This document shows positions 9,489 through 17,720 of a stretch of 64,000 nt of DNA, piece by piece; within the stretch, counting starts at the first letter, position 1, and the number at the start of each line of letters is the position of its first letter. This stretch comes from Bacteroidota bacterium. GTDB taxonomy: Bacteria > Bacteroidota > Bacteroidia > Chitinophagales > BACL12. The notes beneath the pieces are model-generated. The model made no database searches. It saw only the letters and a list, made by a program, of their open reading frames with translations, and had not been told where the DNA came from. Made by a program: the position numbers and the translations under genes. The DNA lies in NCBI GenBank assembly GCA_016715425.1, contig JADKAC010000001.1, positions 62,001-126,000 on the forward strand, read 5' to 3'.

Positions 9489-11567
9489 TTACCAATTAAG
9501 CAATGCTTCAAGTTTTTCTTCTACCAAATTTACATTTGGTAACATGGCTTTTTCCAAACCTGTATTTAGTGGAACAGCAGGTAGGTTTTTTGCACCCAAC
9601 ATTTGAACCGGCGCATCTAAATATTTAAAACATTCAGAACCTACTCTTCCTGCAATTGCTTGAGCAAATGAATTCATCAATGGTTCTTCAGTAAGTATAA
9701 AACATTTGTTATGTCGCTTAACAGATTGCTCAATTGCTTCCCAATCATAAGGTGACAAAGTTCGCAAGTCTAAAATCTCCACTTGTCCGGGGAATTTTTT
9801 AGATGCATTTAGCGCCCAATGCACACCCATGCCATAGGTAATTACTACGCAAGATTCACCTGCATTTATTTTTTCTTCATCCGCATGCTGAAATATTCTT
9901 GCCTTGCCTAAAGGAACAATATAATCTTTTCCCGGATCAGGAGATTTCGCTGCTTGTGTTCCCGGAACTTTACTCCAATACAATCCTTTATGTTCGAACA
10001 TGATTACAGGATTCGGATCATAAAAAGCACCTTTTAATAATCCTTTCATATCGGCAGCATTGGAAGGATAAACTACTTTAATTCCTTTTACTGCTGTGAT
10101 AGATGATTCGATAGAACCACTATGATAAGGGCCTCCGGAACCATAAGCACCAATCGGTACACGAATAATATTATTTACCGGCCATTTGCCATTGGTTAGA
10201 TAACAGGATTTAGAAATTTCACTTACCAATTGATTCATAGCCGGCCATATATAATCGGCAAATTGAATTTCTACAATTGGTACTGCACCAACAGCACTCA
10301 TACCGGCTGTAGAACCAACAATATATGCCTCTTGAATTGCAGTATTAAATACCCGATGTTGACCATATTTCTGTGCGAGATTTGCAGCCTCACGAAATAC
10401 ACCGCCTAATCTGCCACCCACATCTTGCCCATAAAATAATGCTTCGGGATGTTTCTCTAAAATATCCTGCATGGCATGAAGTGCGGCATCTACCATAATA
10501 AGTAGTTCGGCACCTTGCGGCTCACGAATTCCCTGTTCGTCTGTTATGGGTGAAGGCGCAAATTCATGCAGTTCCACTTCCAACGGATCAGGTTCTTCAG
10601 CCTCTACTACTTTTTGAAATGCTTGTCGTGTAATTTCTTCAGTATGTTTTTCCAGAGCTTCCAGCTCATCCATTGAAATTCCATTCTCCAATAATATTTC
10701 CATCAACAATGGAAGTGGATCTCTGCTGCGATGTTCTTCAAGATCTTCTTCCGTACGATACATTTCCATGCGCACTCCGGAAGTATGATGATTTAGCAAT
10801 GGCACTTTCGCATGTACCAAAACAGGCGAACGATTTACTCGCACATCACCAATTACCTGTTGCATAGTTTGCCAGCATTCTATAAAATCACTGCCGTTTA
10901 CCTGCACTCGTTTCAAACCTTTAAATCCCGCTGCGAATTCATAAGCATCCATAGTTCTGGATTCGGAACTGGTTACTGAAATACCCCAATCATTATCCTG
11001 TACTAAATAAATAATTGGCAATTGATGCAGCACTGCAAATTGCAATGCTTCTGATACTTCACCTTCTGTAACTGCACTATCGCCAATAGAACAAATTACT
11101 ATAGGATTTTCTGAAGCCGTATCCAACAAACCCTGTTTAGTCATGTACTTAATGCCTTGTGCAATTCCTGTTGTTGGAATAGCCTGCATACCTGTTGCCG
11201 ATGATTGATGTATCATCTGTGGCTTCTCTTTTCCTTTATAACATGGGTGACTATAATAACTGCGACCGCCGGAAAACGGATCATCTTTTTTAGCAATTAA
11301 TTGCATCAGAAATTCTTCTGGTTTCCATCCCATACCCAAAAGAAAACCATCATCCCGATAATATAAACTTGCCCAATCCGCCGCTTTTAATTGCATCGCA
11401 GTTGCCAGTTGAATTGCTTCATGACCTCGGCTGTTTGCATGCACATAATAACATATCTGCCGGTTCTCATTAAATAAATCGCATAATATTTTACTGGTGT
11501 ACATAAGGGTATATGCTTTCACCAATATTTGTTTATCTATTTTTTCCAATACCTTCTGTTGCTCCAT
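9489..11567 (-). CDS. 2-oxoacid dehydrogenase E1, fused alpha and beta subunits
   Basis: Thiamine-diphosphate-dependent E1 component of a 2-oxoacid dehydrogenase complex, most likely the branched-chain type. It decarboxylates the oxoacid and passes the acyl group to the E2 lipoyl domain. The 692 residues are a natural fusion. The alpha part is at about 10-330, with the ThDP/Mg motif starting GDSAVTEGE at 162 and ending in DN at 191-192. The beta part is at about 350-692 (YGQDVGGRLGGVF, AVGAVPIVEIQFADYIWPA, PSNAADMKGLLKGA). Alpha/beta fusion is common in Bacteroidota. E2 and E3 are not in the window, so substrate choice (branched-chain versus pyruvate or acetoin) remains inferred. Eight bases separate it from the FAH-family gene upstream, suggesting co-transcription. 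Confidence 0.88.
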   Translation of the reverse strand: MEQQKVLEKIDKQILVKAYTLMYTSKILCDLFNENRQICYYVHANSRGHEAIQLATAMQLKAADWASLYYRDDGFLLGMGWKPEEFLMQLIAKKDDPFSGGRSYYSHPCYKGKEKPQMIHQSSATGMQAIPTTGIAQGIKYMTKQGLLDTASENPIVICSIGDSAVTEGEVSEALQFAVLHQLPIIYLVQDNDWGISVTSSESRTMDAYEFAAGFKGLKRVQVNGSDFIECWQTMQQVIGDVRVNRSPVLVHAKVPLLNHHTSGVRMEMYRTEEDLEEHRSRDPLPLLMEILLENGISMDELEALEKHTEEITRQAFQKVVEAEEPDPLEVELHEFAPSPITDEQGIREPQGAELLIMVDAALHAMQDILEKHPEALFYGQDVGGRLGGVFREAANLAQKYGQHRVFNTAIQEAYIVGSTAGMSAVGAVPIVEIQFADYIWPAMNQLVSEISKSCYLTNGKWPVNNIIRVPIGAYGSGGPYHSGSIESSITAVKGIKVVYPSNAADMKGLLKGAFYDPNPVIMFEHKGLYWSKVPGTQAAKSPDPGKDYIVPLGKARIFQHADEEKINAGESCVVITYGMGVHWALNASKKFPGQVEILDLRTLSPYDWEAIEQSVKRHNKCFILTEEPLMNSFAQAIAGRVGSECFKYLDAPVQMLGAKNLPAVPLNTGLEKAMLPNVNLVEEKLEALLNW

Positions 11568-11575
11568 TATTAGGA

Positions 11576-12184
11576 TTATTTCACCCGTGTTTCAAAAACT
11601 TTTTTATCTTCTAAAAATCCTGTAAGTACATCTCCTTTATTTACGGGACCGACACCGGAAGGTGTTCCTGTAAAAATGATATCACCTAGTTGTAAGGTAA
11701 AAAAGGAAGATATATAATGTATTATTGTTGGAATGCCGAATAACATTTCACAACTGTTTGCTTTCTGCACGATTACTTCATTTTTCTTCATTGAGAAGTT
11801 GATGTTTGAAAAATCTGATTCGTTGCTTATTGCATTCCAATCGCCCACTACTGCGGAGTTATCAAAAGCTTTTGCAATTTCCCATGGTAAGCCTTTTTCT
11901 TTTTGCTTTGATTGTAAATCTCGGGCGGTAAAATCAATTCCTGCGGTCACCGCATCAATATATCTGTAGGCAAATTTTTCATCAATATGTTTTCCATTTT
12001 TGCAAATACGAAACAGCAATTCGCATTCGTAATGCAGATCATTTGTAAATTCCGGAAAATAAAATTCGTTTCCTTTTAACATAGCCGTAGCCGGCTTTAT
12101 GAAAATAACCGGAGCATCCGGAATCGCATGGCTTAATTCCTTAGCATGCGCACTATAATTTCTTCCTACACAAAAAATTTTCAT
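11576..12184 (-). CDS. Fumarylacetoacetate hydrolase (FAH) family protein
   Basis: A 202-residue member of the FAH/YcgM fold, whose members hydrolyse or decarboxylate acylpyruvates and related oxoacids with a divalent metal. The N-terminus KIFCVGRNYSAHAKEL and the metal site built from ECELLFRI (Glu-x-Glu) with the later ITAGIDFTARDLQ are typical. So are KAFDNSAVVG and the closing GDIIFTGTPSGVGPV. Small members of this size include acylpyruvases and oxaloacetate decarboxylases. It is the first gene of a likely two-gene operon with E1 and has its own consensus promoter just upstream. The exact substrate cannot be told. Confidence 0.88.
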   Translation of the reverse strand: MKIFCVGRNYSAHAKELSHAIPDAPVIFIKPATAMLKGNEFYFPEFTNDLHYECELLFRICKNGKHIDEKFAYRYIDAVTAGIDFTARDLQSKQKEKGLPWEIAKAFDNSAVVGDWNAISNESDFSNINFSMKKNEVIVQKANSCEMLFGIPTIIHYISSFFTLQLGDIIFTGTPSGVGPVNKGDVLTGFLEDKKVFETRVK

Positions 12185-12191
12185 TGGGCGA

Positions 12192-12221
12192 CAAAGGTAC
12201 TATTTGACAGGCGAAGACAAA
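12192..12221 (-). promoter_or_regulatory. Promoter of the FAH-family/E1 operon
   Basis: On the minus strand TTTG (12218-12221), an 18-base spacer and TACCTTTG (12192-12199) match the Bacteroidota -33/-7 consensus. The -7 box ends about 8 bases before the start codon at 12184, implying a very short leader or leaderless-like transcript. Confidence 0.65.
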
Positions 12222-12311
12222 ACTATCCATAGATTTAGGGGCAAACAATAAAGTGGGCGCAACGTACATTAATAGCATTGCGTCTTTATTCTCAATCAAA
12301 TAAAAAACAAA

Positions 12312-12917
12312 ATGAAACTCTTATTGAAAAGCACCACACTCTTTTACACTTCTTTAATTATGGTCTCTACTCTTTTTCTTAGCACCCCAACTATGGCTCA
12401 AGAAGAAGGTGAGGATGATGAGTTATTAAATTTTATAATTGAATTCAATACTGTACTTGATCAGGTAGTGAGTGATTATCCCAATAATTTTAAAAATCTA
12501 TTGGGTGATGCAAGACCTAAAGAAGAAGGGTCTTCACAAATATATAATTCCCGCATTAGCCTACCTGAAGAATTGGAAAGTTATTTTTCTGAAACAATTA
12601 CTCAGGGTAATAAGCTTACTTATGTTTCTGTATTTGCCGAATATCCGGATTCCACTCAAGCAAGGGATATTTATTCCGGATTATCTTTTATCGTTTCACT
12701 TTTCACATTTGATTGTTGTGAAATGGATATTGTAGAAAGTGACGGAACTCAGAGTGTGTATATGGCAATGATGCAATTATTTCCCAAAGATAATCCTGAA
12801 GGATTTGAGGATTTAGAAATACGAGTAGGTTTATTTAAATCATTTGATATTGATGAACAATTAAATTTTACCGATAAATATATAGTGGTGCTGAATGTGC
12901 GCCCCAAAGACGTTTAA
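12312..12917 (+). CDS. Exported protein of unknown function
   Basis: I do not recognise this 201-residue protein. It has a signal peptide at 1-29 ending in PTMAQ before EEGEDDE, so it is exported to the periplasm or beyond. The mature part is acidic, with no repeats or catalytic motif I can name; SLFTFDCCEMDI contains a Cys pair. No T9SS tail or lipobox is present. It is transcribed alone and converges on pth with a 4-base gap. Confidence 0.7.
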   Translation: MKLLLKSTTLFYTSLIMVSTLFLSTPTMAQEEGEDDELLNFIIEFNTVLDQVVSDYPNNFKNLLGDARPKEEGSSQIYNSRISLPEELESYFSETITQGNKLTYVSVFAEYPDSTQARDIYSGLSFIVSLFTFDCCEMDIVESDGTQSVYMAMMQLFPKDNPEGFEDLEIRVGLFKSFDIDEQLNFTDKYIVVLNVRPKDV

Positions 12918-12921
12918 TAAA

Positions 12922-13482
12922 TCAGGTATTAAATTTATTCATTGTAATTGCAGGTCCGGCAAGTGCGAATTCCTCCACTGCTTCACCTGCAATTTTTATA
13001 TAAAATTCTAATTCTTTTTTTTCTTCATTACTCCATTGGCCTAAAACATAATCTACCTGACGACCAGTAGTGAAATTATTTCCAACGCCAAATCTTAATC
13101 TGCTATAATCTGCTGTGCCAATCAAATCCTGAATACTTGCCAATCCATTATGACCACCATGAGAGCCTTTTGTACGAATTCTTAATTTGCCAAAAGGTAA
13201 ATTGATATCATCGGTTATTACCAATAAATTTTCAGTGGGAATTTGTAATGTATCCATCCAATATTTTACAGCTCTGCCGCTCAAATTCATATATGTGGTT
13301 GGCTTGATTACATGCAGTATTTTATTTTTAATTCTGAATTCTATTTTTGCTGCAAGACGCTCGTCTTTAAAAACTACATTGTGTTTCCTTGCAATAGCAT
13401 CAGCAATTAAGAAGCCTGCATTATGCCGGGTATTAGCATATTCCAATCCTATATTTCCCAATGCTGCAATTAAATATATCAT
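12922..13482 (-). CDS. pth: Peptidyl-tRNA hydrolase
   Basis: Cleaves peptidyl-tRNA released from stalled ribosomes, recycling the tRNA. From the ATG at 13482 it has 186 residues, the usual length, beginning MIYLIAALGN. An upstream in-frame ATG at 13521 would add 13 residues (MYFRFFNLQELTA) not typical of the family. The sequence CAGGAA about 10 bases before the chosen ATG supports the shorter form. Family motifs are present: NTRHNAGF with the catalytic His, KPTTYMNLSG, and DDINLPFGKLRIR followed by KGSHGGHNGL. Third gene of the prs-L25-pth run on the minus strand. Confidence 0.93.
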   Translation of the reverse strand: MIYLIAALGNIGLEYANTRHNAGFLIADAIARKHNVVFKDERLAAKIEFRIKNKILHVIKPTTYMNLSGRAVKYWMDTLQIPTENLLVITDDINLPFGKLRIRTKGSHGGHNGLASIQDLIGTADYSRLRFGVGNNFTTGRQVDYVLGQWSNEEKKELEFYIKIAGEAVEEFALAGPAITMNKFNT

Positions 13483-13560
13483 TGCTGTTAATTCCTGTAA
13501 ATTAAAAAAGCGAAAGTACAAATCTGCACCTTCGCTTCAAGTATGTTAACTATTGAATAA

Positions 13561-14196
13561 TTATTTTGTTTCTGCTTTTTTAGGGGCTTCTACTTTTGCC
13601 GCAGGAGTAGCAGCCGTAGTGGCAGTTGCAGCAGCATCAGCAGCACCTTTCATAGCCCTTGACAAGTTACAGGAAACCACCGGTATAGCAGGAGCTCCAA
13701 TTACTTCCAGGTTATTCAATTGAATATCACCGATACGAATGCTATTGCCTACTTCTAATTCGGTAACATCAATCACAATACTGTCTACTAAATTTTCCGG
13801 AAATCCTTTGACCTCGATCTTACGAATTTTTTGAAATAATTTACCACCTTCTCTTACACCTTTAGAACTTCCTTCTAATTTAATAGGGATAGTGATAGTA
13901 ACTTTTTTTCCTTCGCCTAATCGGAAAAAATCTACATGTAATAATTTGTCTGTAACCGGATGAGTTTGCACTTCACGCAATACGGTGTCGTAAGAATTAC
14001 CATCTACATCCATAATTATTTTATAAGCGTTTGGAGTATAAATAATTGGTTGCAAGTTTTTCTCACTTACTTCTAAGTGTATTGTTTCTCCCTGACCGTA
14101 AATTACGCATGGTATGATTCCATTTCTGCGGCTTGCATTGGAAGATGATTTTCCAATTGCTTCTCTTTTGTTTCCTTCGATGTGTATCGTTTGCAT
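13561..14196 (-). CDS. rplY: 50S ribosomal protein L25 (Ctc/TL5 type)
   Basis: Ribosomal protein that binds 5S rRNA. The 211 residues include the N-terminal L25 domain (REAIGKSSSNASRRNGIIPCVIYGQGE at about 11-37, shortened here to its ends REAIG and IYGQGE) and a C-terminal Ctc-type beta domain (GVREGG, ENLVDSIVIDVTELEVG). An Ala/Lys-rich tail follows from about 185. The longer Ctc form is common in Bacteroidota. It lies 12 bases after prs and precedes pth, the order found in many bacteria, which suggests one transcript from the prs promoter. Confidence 0.94.
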   Translation of the reverse strand: MQTIHIEGNKREAIGKSSSNASRRNGIIPCVIYGQGETIHLEVSEKNLQPIIYTPNAYKIIMDVDGNSYDTVLREVQTHPVTDKLLHVDFFRLGEGKKVTITIPIKLEGSSKGVREGGKLFQKIRKIEVKGFPENLVDSIVIDVTELEVGNSIRIGDIQLNNLEVIGAPAIPVVSCNLSRAMKGAADAAATATTAATPAAKVEAPKKAETK

Positions 14197-14208
14197 CGTA
14201 TCTTTTTT

Positions 14209-15150
14209 TTAATTGTTTATGAACAACGAACTTATTGATCTGTGTTCGTGTGTATTTCTTATTGCTCTTGCAAACAGTTTTGCTGATGAAAGAACAGTTA
14301 TTTTTTCGCTTTCTCTTTTTAACGGAATTGTGTCCGTAACTACTAATTGCTTAAGTTTTGAAGCTTCAATTGTTTCATACGCCTTACCCGATAAAACAGG
14401 ATGAGTACAAAATGCCTGCACCGATTTAGCTCCTTTGTCCAGCATAATTGAAGCAGCATTGGCTAATGTATTTCCCGTATCCACAATATCATCAATCATT
14501 ATCACATCCTTACCGCTTACATCTCCTATCACCGTCATTCCCGCTATTTCATTTGCCTTCTTTCGGAACTTGTCGCAAATAACTAATTCAGTATTAAAAT
14601 GCACAGCGTATTTACGATTGCGCTTTGTACTGCCCACATCAGGAGAGGCAAAGACTACATTTTCCAGATTTAAATTCTCCTCAATATAAGGCACATATAT
14701 GGCCGTTGAATTGAGATGGTCAACAGGAATATCAAAAAATCCCTGAATCTGATCCGCATGTAAATCCATAGTAATAATACGGTTTGCACCAGCAGCTGTA
14801 AGTAATTCAGCCACTAATTTTGACCCGATTGAAACTCTGGGTTTATCCTTGCGATCCTGTCTTGCTAATCCAAAATAAGGAATCACTGCGGTGATATAAG
14901 ATGTAGAAGCTCTTTTAGCGGCATCTATCATCAGCAATAATTCCATCAGATTGTCAGACGGAAAAAACGTAGATTGAATAAAGAACACATAACTACCTCT
15001 TACAGATTCTAAAATGTTCGGCTGGAATTCACCATCACTAAATCTATCCACTTGCATTTTACCTAATGGCTGACCATAGTAATCTGCAATCTTCTCACTC
15101 AAATACCTTGAAGTGGTTCCGGAAAACAGCTTTACATCGTTAGTTACCAT
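14209..15150 (-). CDS. prs: Ribose-phosphate pyrophosphokinase
   Basis: Makes PRPP from ribose 5-phosphate and ATP for nucleotide, His and Trp synthesis. The 313 residues match the class I enzyme. Motifs include MQVDRFSDGEFQPNI near the N-terminus, the ATP loop PYFGLARQDRK, TMDLHADQIQGFFDIPVDHL, and the PRPP-binding DVIMIDDIVDTGNTLANAA at about 212-230. First gene of the prs-L25-pth operon, with a consensus -7 box 25 bases upstream of the ATG. Confidence 0.96.
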   Translation of the reverse strand: MVTNDVKLFSGTTSRYLSEKIADYYGQPLGKMQVDRFSDGEFQPNILESVRGSYVFFIQSTFFPSDNLMELLLMIDAAKRASTSYITAVIPYFGLARQDRKDKPRVSIGSKLVAELLTAAGANRIITMDLHADQIQGFFDIPVDHLNSTAIYVPYIEENLNLENVVFASPDVGSTKRNRKYAVHFNTELVICDKFRKKANEIAGMTVIGDVSGKDVIMIDDIVDTGNTLANAASIMLDKGAKSVQAFCTHPVLSGKAYETIEASKLKQLVVTDTIPLKRESEKITVLSSAKLFARAIRNTHEHRSISSLFINN

Positions 15151-15174
15151 TTGTCAAGGTTGAAATAAGAGGTG

Positions 15175-15182
15175 CAAAGATA
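15175..15182 (-). promoter_or_regulatory. -7 element of the prs promoter
   Basis: TATCTTTG on the minus strand matches TAnnTTTG and ends 24 bases before the prs ATG. No clear -33 TTTG is seen at 19 bases, so the promoter may be moderate. Confidence 0.5.
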
Positions 15183-15214
15183 GAAAAACATTGTGTATCC
15201 AATAAGTTTAAATG

Positions 15215-15244
15215 AAAAATCCCGGCTATTTCCGGGACTTTTTC
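15215..15244. terminator. Terminator after tRNA-Gln (works in both directions)
   Basis: TCCCGG (15220-15225) pairs with CCGGGA (15232-15237) around a 6-nt loop. AAAAA to the left reads as TTTTT on the minus strand just past the tRNA 3' end; CTTTTTC lies to the right. It ends the tRNA transcript. Confidence 0.8.
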
Positions 15245-15245
15245 T

Positions 15246-15320
15246 GTTGACCGACTAGGGCTCGAACCTAGACTCCTCTGAACCAAAATCAGATGTGTTG
15301 CCAGTTACACCATCGGTCAA
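15246..15320 (-). tRNA. tRNA-Gln (anticodon TTG)
   Basis: On the minus strand the acceptor arms TTGACCG and CGGTCAA pair over 7 bp. The anticodon arm TCTGA-TTTTGGT-TCAGA places TTG at 34-36, reading CAA/CAG glutamine codons. The T-arm contains GGTTCGAGCC. The CCA end is not encoded. It has its own near-ideal promoter and terminator. Confidence 0.95.
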
Positions 15321-15328
15321 TCGAGCCG

Positions 15329-15359
15329 CAAAGATAGAACGATGCTTTTTTTAATCAAA
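15329..15359 (-). promoter_or_regulatory. Promoter of tRNA-Gln
   Basis: TTTG (15356-15359), exactly 19 bases, then TATCTTTG (15329-15336) on the minus strand: an exact match to the Bacteroidota primary-sigma consensus, ending 8 bases before the mature tRNA 5' end. Confidence 0.8.
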
Positions 15360-15372
15360 GTTCCAATGGAAT

Positions 15373-16581
15373 TCAATTTAAAAGTTGCTGAATTTTTTGT
15401 TGAAATTCTTTTGAAAATGCGGAATATAAATCTCCGGTGGCAGGGCCATTAAAGCCCGTATGGATAAAAACTACTTGTTTATTTCTGTCTAAAACAATTA
15501 AAGTAGGGTAGGCAATTACAGCATTTAACATAGGTAATGCATTAGAAGCTTCTAATTTTTTACTGCTACCTGCTAATAAAATTGGATAAGTAATTCCAAA
15601 TTGTTTGCGCAATCTTCCAAAATTTTTTGAAGCAGCAGTTTGATCTGTTTCTTTTTCAAAGGCAAGAGCTACGATTTCCAATCCTTGCGAATTATATTTT
15701 TGAAACAGCTCTGCGAGATAAGCGGTCTCATCCATACAATTGGGACACCATGTTCCCATAACTTGAATTATGACTACTTTATTTTGAAATTGTTTATCGC
15801 TGCTGCAAATGGTATCTCCTGTTGCAGTTGGAAAACAAAAATTAAAAGAATCGTATCCGTCTTTTAGATATGTGAGTGTATTTGGATCGGGTAATTGGAT
15901 GGTATCATTTTTATCGGCAGAAAAAGTTTCCTGCCAATGATTTCCACTAAAGAATTTTCCCGATAATGTACTATCATTTTCAATATTGCCTGTAAATAAA
16001 AACGCATGTGCACCATCAAAAGTGGAGAGAAAAAATTGATTACCTGAAACATCACCCTGCAAATAACGATAGTCGCCAGTAGCGGTAAGAAATGTTCCAT
16101 TCAATAGATTTCCGGTTTGTGTAAAAACACCAACAGCCTGATAACTTTGGTCAGCAGTTTTAAATTGTGTATTCCATTTTCCACTGATATTAAATTGTGC
16201 GGAGTCTGGATTTTTCAAGAAGCGATAACTTTCACGGGCCTTTGCTGTAAAGGGAATTGCATATTTGCTTCCTCTGGAATAATCATGAAACCAACCTGAT
16301 AAATTGTTATAATCTGAAGATATTTCTGCATTAATAGATGAATTGAAAACCGGCAGATTCACATAAAGTGTGTTATCATCAACCGTTACTTCTGCAGTAG
16401 ATAATAATTCATCGCCGTTATGCAAAGCAAATGCATATCCATTTGTAGTTAAGCTTATTTCAAAATTAAAAGGAAGTGGACCTCCTGGCGTTTCTAATTC
16501 GGCACGCCACACGCCGGTTGTTATTTGTGCTTGTGTCATTTGATTTAAAATCAGGAATAGTATAAAAAATATGTTATGCAT
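15373..16581 (-). CDS. Exported TlpA-like thioredoxin-family protein
   Basis: A 402-residue protein with a signal peptide at 1-18 (FFILFLILNQMTQAQ). Residues about 20-235 form a beta-rich domain of unknown role with repeated FxGN/GxWN elements (SGKWNTQF, LSGWFHDYS, LSGKFFSGNHW). The C-terminal 150 residues are a TlpA/ResA-type thioredoxin domain: VVIIQVMGTWCPNCMDETAYL has the CPNC redox motif, and the cis-Pro region is near ALPMLNAVIAYPTLIVLD. Likely a periplasmic thiol-disulfide reductase. The N-terminal domain may bind partner proteins; that is inference. It stands alone upstream of tRNA-Gln. Confidence 0.85.
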   Translation of the reverse strand: MHNIFFILFLILNQMTQAQITTGVWRAELETPGGPLPFNFEISLTTNGYAFALHNGDELLSTAEVTVDDNTLYVNLPVFNSSINAEISSDYNNLSGWFHDYSRGSKYAIPFTAKARESYRFLKNPDSAQFNISGKWNTQFKTADQSYQAVGVFTQTGNLLNGTFLTATGDYRYLQGDVSGNQFFLSTFDGAHAFLFTGNIENDSTLSGKFFSGNHWQETFSADKNDTIQLPDPNTLTYLKDGYDSFNFCFPTATGDTICSSDKQFQNKVVIIQVMGTWCPNCMDETAYLAELFQKYNSQGLEIVALAFEKETDQTAASKNFGRLRKQFGITYPILLAGSSKKLEASNALPMLNAVIAYPTLIVLDRNKQVVFIHTGFNGPATGDLYSAFSKEFQQKIQQLLN

Positions 16582-16657
16582 GCATTTTACAAATACATCT
16601 CAAAGATGTTAAGTTCAATTTAAATCAGCACAACTATTTTCGCAATACATTTACAGT

Positions 16658-17707
16658 GTGATAAAAGAATGTGATATATATACTTTATTAAATGCATCTG
16701 ATATTCCTGTAATAGATGTGCGTTCACCTGCAGAGTTTAATCATGCACATATTCCGGGAGCAATCAATATTCCATTGTTTAATGATGAAGAAAGAAAGAC
16801 GGTGGGTATTATTTATAAACAAGAAAGTAAAACAAAAGCGATTGAAACAGGATTGGATTTAGCAGGAAAAAAACTCAGTATGTTCATTCGGGAAGCGAAA
16901 GCAATTGCAAAAAATAATACCTTATTTATTCATTGTTGGAGAGGTGGAATGCGCAGTAAGAGTATGGCTACTTTATTTGACTTTGCCGGAATAAATACGC
17001 TTGTGCTTAATGGCGGATATAAAAGTTATAGAAGAGAAATTCAGAATTTTTTTAATTATCCTTTTCCTTTTGTAATACTGGGTGGAAAAACAGGAAGTGG
17101 AAAAACAGAAGTGCTGCATTTTTTAAAACAGCAAGGGGAACAGGTAATAGATATGGAAGCTTTGGCAAATCATAAAGGCAGTGCATTTGGTGCATTGGGT
17201 GAACAACTACAACCTTCCACCGAGCAGTTTGAAAATAATTTATTTGAAGAATTGCGGAAATGTAATTTGCAAAAATATATTTGGTTGGAAGATGAAAGTC
17301 ATTTAATAGGAACTGTATTTATTCCCGAAATAATCTGGTTCTCTATGCGAAGAGCACATGTAGTGTTTCTTGATATTCCCATTAAAGAACGCATTGCATT
17401 TTTGGTGAGTCATTATGGTAAATATCCGGCGGAAGAAATTGAATCTGCATTACAAAAAATTACAAAGAGATTGGGTGGGCAACATTATAAAGAAACATTA
17501 GAATTGTATCGTAATGGAAACTTAGCGGATGCAACAGAAAAAGTGCTAACCTATTATGACAAAACGTATGCACATGGATTGAGTAGCCGAAATAAAGCAA
17601 CTATTCATCACTTACAATTTGATTCATTACAACCGGAAAATATTGCTGCAACTTGTTCTGCATTTTTAAAAACAAATATGCAATTGCAATCAACAATTTA
17701 TTATTAA
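16658..17707 (+). CDS. selU: tRNA 2-selenouridine synthase (SelU/MnmH)
   Basis: Converts 2-thiouridine to 2-selenouridine at the wobble position of Lys, Glu and Gln tRNAs, using selenophosphate and a geranylated intermediate. The 349 residues have a rhodanese domain (1-125) with the active loop HCWRGGMRSKS (Cys at about 93). A P-loop domain has GGKTGSGKTE at 142-151 and LEDESHLIG. The start is a GTG at 16658. selD, which makes the selenophosphate donor, lies 1.6 kb away on the same strand, supporting the assignment. Confidence 0.93.
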   Translation: MIKECDIYTLLNASDIPVIDVRSPAEFNHAHIPGAINIPLFNDEERKTVGIIYKQESKTKAIETGLDLAGKKLSMFIREAKAIAKNNTLFIHCWRGGMRSKSMATLFDFAGINTLVLNGGYKSYRREIQNFFNYPFPFVILGGKTGSGKTEVLHFLKQQGEQVIDMEALANHKGSAFGALGEQLQPSTEQFENNLFEELRKCNLQKYIWLEDESHLIGTVFIPEIIWFSMRRAHVVFLDIPIKERIAFLVSHYGKYPAEEIESALQKITKRLGGQHYKETLELYRNGNLADATEKVLTYYDKTYAHGLSSRNKATIHHLQFDSLQPENIAATCSAFLKTNMQLQSTIYY

Positions 17708-17720
17708 ATTTTTTAGAGAA

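Noticed and set aside
13483..13521. Upstream start for pth
   Set aside because: The extra 13 residues do not match the family and a purine-rich CAGGAA precedes the downstream ATG.
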